Of a stretch of 24,007 nt of DNA, positions 22,219-24,007 are shown piece after piece (within the stretch, counting starts at the first letter, position 1; every line of letters begins with the position of its first letter). The DNA comes from an uncultured Clostridia bacterium (GTDB taxonomy: Bacteria > Bacillota > Clostridia > Oscillospirales > CAG-272): NCBI GenBank assembly GCA_947624945.1, contig CANQMJ010000019.1:1-24007 (forward strand), written 5' to 3'. The notes under the pieces are model-generated. The model did not search any database. It had not been told where the DNA came from and saw nothing but the letters and a program-made list of their open reading frames with translations. Position numbers and translations under genes: made by a program.

Positions 22219-23364
22219 ATGATAATGATGAAGCTGTTCAAACGTTCGATAGCGCTCGCGCTCGCAGTCGTGAATATAGCGGTGCTCGCCGCATGCTCAA
22301 AGCAGTCGGCAAACCTTGACGATTACGACAACCTTGAAGATTACGTCACGGTCGGCGATTACATAGGCGTCACTATCCCGCGCTCTGTCGTCACCGTCGA
22401 CGACGATATGGTGCAGAACGAGGTCAATATCTGGCTCAAGCAGTTCGCCACGACGCGCGCGCTGACAGAGAACGACGAGACTGCGAACCTCGATACGGTG
22501 CGGATACAGTTCGACGGCTACATCGACGGCGAATACGACGGCTGGGAGGACGGCGAGCATTTCACGTCGACCGAGGGCAACCCGTCGAGCGTCGAGATAG
22601 GCTCGGGCGGCATGATACCCGGCTTTGAATCGAATCTCATCGGTCACAAGATAGGCGAGGAATTCGAGTTCGACATCGTGTTCCCCGACGGATACAAGAA
22701 CAACCCCGCGCTTTCAAACGTCAATACGCGCTTCGTCGTGAAAATAGAATCGGGCACGCGTCCCGAGATGCCCGAGTATACGGACGCGCTCGTCGCGGAA
22801 AAGACCGAGTACTCGACTATCGCGGAATATGAGGAATCTATCCGCACGAAGCTGCGCGAGGAGGCGGACGAAAAGCAGCTTCAGGAAGAGGTCACTGCCG
22901 TGTGGACGCAGGTCATGGAAAACTCGAAGCTGATAAAATATCCCGAGGCGGTCGTGGACGCGAGATTCAACGCGACGATAGAACAGGCGAAATCGTATGC
23001 GGAAAGCTACGATATGACGCTCGAGGAATACTGCAAGGCGAACAACTCGACGCTCGACGAGTTTGAAGCCGGCGTCAGGGCACAGTGCCAGACGCTCGTG
23101 TACGAGGAAATGATACTGCGCGTCATAATTGACAAGGAGGGCATAACGATAACGGACGCCGAGTACGAGGAGGGAAGAGAGCAGTACGCGAAGGACAACG
23201 GATTTGCGGACGGCGCGGCGCTCGAACAGTATTACGATAAAAACAACATCGAGGGCAAGAGCGGCAGGGAATATATAACGCAGAGCCTCGTTTGGGATAA
23301 GACGCTTCTGTACCTCGTCGAAAAAGCGTACGTGACCGACGCCGAAACATCGGCGGCACAGTGA
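22219..23364 (+). CDS. Trigger-factor-like FKBP-type peptidyl-prolyl isomerase lipoprotein
   Basis: A ~381-residue exported lipoprotein. The signal peptide ends in VLAACSKQ (lipid-modified Cys26), so the protein sits on the outer face of the membrane. An FKBP-type PPIase domain spans ~90-180 (IQFDGYIDGEYDGWEDGEHF, then GSGGMIPGFESNLIGHKIGE, then FPDGY). A helical, Lys/Glu-rich trigger-factor C-like chaperone arm follows (~195-375). The N-terminal ribosome-binding domain of true trigger factor is absent. It probably folds secreted proteins. The ATGs at 22219, 22225 and 22228 are all possible; none has a strong Shine-Dalgarno, and the longer ATG at 22171 falls inside the leader hairpin. A tyrosine replaces some active-site aromatics, so isomerase activity is not certain. 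Confidence 0.87.
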   Translation: MIMMKLFKRSIALALAVVNIAVLAACSKQSANLDDYDNLEDYVTVGDYIGVTIPRSVVTVDDDMVQNEVNIWLKQFATTRALTENDETANLDTVRIQFDGYIDGEYDGWEDGEHFTSTEGNPSSVEIGSGGMIPGFESNLIGHKIGEEFEFDIVFPDGYKNNPALSNVNTRFVVKIESGTRPEMPEYTDALVAEKTEYSTIAEYEESIRTKLREEADEKQLQEEVTAVWTQVMENSKLIKYPEAVVDARFNATIEQAKSYAESYDMTLEEYCKANNSTLDEFEAGVRAQCQTLVYEEMILRVIIDKEGITITDAEYEEGREQYAKDNGFADGAALEQYYDKNNIEGKSGREYITQSLVWDKTLLYLVEKAYVTDAETSAAQ

Positions 23365-23410
23365 TAAAGTCATAGGTAAGTCCAAACATAAAAATTGAGG
23401 AGGAAAAGAT

Positions 23411-23680
23411 ATGTGGTTAGTGATCGGTGTGGGAGCAATCATTTTTGCAACATTAAATTTGGTGCTTTCATTTCAAAATAAAAGATCGAAATGGTTTGGT
23501 TTTGCCAGCTTGTCTCTAACTGCGTTGACGGTGTGCTCATTTTATTCAGATGCTGCGATACGCGTTGCAAATGAAGATTGGGGCGGTCTTATGGATATAC
23601 TCCCCACAATGAGTATAGCATTATGGGTTTGCGTTATTATATCTATTATGATAAACTCTGTTCCGATTTTCAAGGATTAG
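23411..23680 (+). CDS. Small hypothetical membrane protein
   Basis: An 89-residue protein with probably three membrane segments: ~1-19 (MWLVIGVGAIIFATLNLVL), ~28-44 (FGFASLSLTALTVCSFY) and ~66-83 (MSIALWVCVIISIMINSV). A short amphipathic loop (SDAAIRVANEDWGGLMD) lies between the second and third. GAGGAGG (23398-23404) is a strong ribosome binding site seven bases before the ATG, so it is very likely expressed. I do not recognise a family. Codon use is much more AT-rich than in the genes to its left, suggesting transfer. It may be read through from the PPIase lipoprotein gene 46 bases upstream, as no terminator is evident between them. Confidence 0.7.
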   Translation: MWLVIGVGAIIFATLNLVLSFQNKRSKWFGFASLSLTALTVCSFYSDAAIRVANEDWGGLMDILPTMSIALWVCVIISIMINSVPIFKD

Positions 23681-23759
23681 AAGTAATCAATTATCGTTTA
23701 TCTTTCAAATAGCTTTTAATATTCGCCCTTCCATACACACAACGCAGAAGCAAAAAGAC

Positions 23760-23787
23760 TTGCACATATTACAGTCAATGCGATAAA
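23760..23787 (+). promoter_or_regulatory. Weak candidate promoter before the TfoX-type fragment
   Basis: TTGCAC (23760-23765), a 16-base spacer and GATAAA (23782-23787). It stands 20 bases before the ATG at 23808, leaving a very short leader, so support is modest. Confidence 0.3.
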
Positions 23788-23807
23788 TCGACATTTGAGG
23801 CGGAATA

Positions 23808-23945
23808 ATGGCGTCAAGTAAAGAATATTTAGATTTTATTTTAGGACAATTATCCGAACTGGATGAAATTACGGTTCGGTCTTTGATGGGAGAATTTATC
23901 ATCTATTACCGTGGCAAGATCGTAGGCGGTAAGTCTGAAAAATAA
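23808..23945 (+). pseudogene. Truncated TfoX N-terminal-domain protein
   Basis: ATG at 23808 with GAGGCGG (23797-23803) upstream encodes 45 residues and stops at TAA 23943-23945. The sequence MASSKEYLDFILGQLSEL, then EITVRSLMGEFIIYYRGKIVGG, matches the start of small TfoX/Sxy N-terminal-domain proteins, which are common in Firmicutes and usually ~100 residues or more. After the GG at residues 40-41, where the family normally continues into a strand-rich core, the reading frame turns into KSEK-stop. I find no continuation of the domain in the other two frames of the remaining ~60 bases. The 3' part therefore seems lost through insertion or deletion, or lies beyond the window after an inserted element. 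The fragment may still be translated. Confidence 0.6.
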
Positions 23946-24007
23946 AGCCCAAACGTAGAGTAAAAAAAGCGCAATAAAGCAGACCACGTAGAAGTGGTCA
24001 AAAACGG

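Larger units (their letters stand above)
23365..24007. other. AT-rich tail with different composition
   Basis: From about 23365 the sequence changes from GC-rich, with GCG/CGC-rich codons, to AT-rich with codons such as ATT, TTA and AAA. It holds a small membrane-protein gene, a 127-base gap with a weak promoter, a truncated TfoX-type gene and ~60 bases without a gene. The last part contains a hairpin, GACCAC-GTAGAA-GTGGTC (23982-23999). This looks like the edge of acquired DNA; no integrase or transposase is visible. Confidence 0.65.

Noticed and set aside
23982..23999. Hairpin GACCAC-GTAGAA-GTGGTC as a CRISPR repeat or attachment site.
   Set aside because: Only one copy is visible, it is just 6 bp, and the window ends eight bases later, so no array or recombination site can be supported.

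Overview
This window is chromosomal DNA from a Gram-positive, low-GC-phylum bacterium (Firmicutes/Bacillota), most probably an uncultured, GC-rich member of class Clostridia. The evidence is an intact ctsR-mcsA-mcsB-clpC heat-shock operon with CtsR boxes, an NrdR gene, a Bce-type two-component/ABC detoxification module, lipoproteins with Gram-positive lipoboxes, and consensus sigma-A promoters. Most of the window is strongly GC-rich, which creates many long antisense shadow ORFs. The last ~640 bases are clearly more AT-rich and look like the edge of acquired DNA. I saw no tRNA, rRNA, CRISPR array, transposase or phage gene.

Layout. (1) 1-687: two overlapping half-size TauE/SafE membrane proteins, the first cut by the window edge. 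(2) 688-3387: rpsO and pnp, with an extended -10 promoter, a leader hairpin and two long stem-loops between the genes. (3) 3389-3556: two nested palindromic repeat elements. (4) 3570-6187: a VanY-type D,D-carboxypeptidase translationally coupled to a degenerate solute-binding-like lipoprotein. (5) 8304-6226, minus strand: nrdR, a membrane-anchored class-A beta-lactamase-fold protein, and tag, all tightly packed. (6) 8548-11250: an M23-family envelope protein that has lost one zinc ligand, then a third palindromic element and a cytosolic GH43 glycosidase. (7) 11252-15999: response regulator, short intramembrane-sensing kinase, and BceA/BceB-like ABC transporter, with a BceR-type operator before the transporter genes. 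(8) 20615-16047, minus strand: ctsR-mcsA-mcsB-clpC. (9) 20857-23364: an MFS transporter, then a trigger-factor-like PPIase lipoprotein behind a perfect TTGACA-17-TATAAT promoter. (10) 23365-24007: AT-rich tail with a small membrane protein and a truncated TfoX-N-domain gene.

Functional themes. Cell-envelope work recurs: carboxypeptidase, beta-lactamase-fold protein, M23 protein, extracytoplasmic PPIase and a peptide-antibiotic-type sensing/transport module. Protein quality control is the second theme: CtsR represses its own operon, McsA/McsB tag proteins with phosphoarginine, and ClpC unfolds them. No wholly new system stands out. The best leads are the nested palindromes, the rpsO-pnp double hairpin, the zinc-ligand loss in the M23 protein, the split TauE pair and the compositional junction at the right end.
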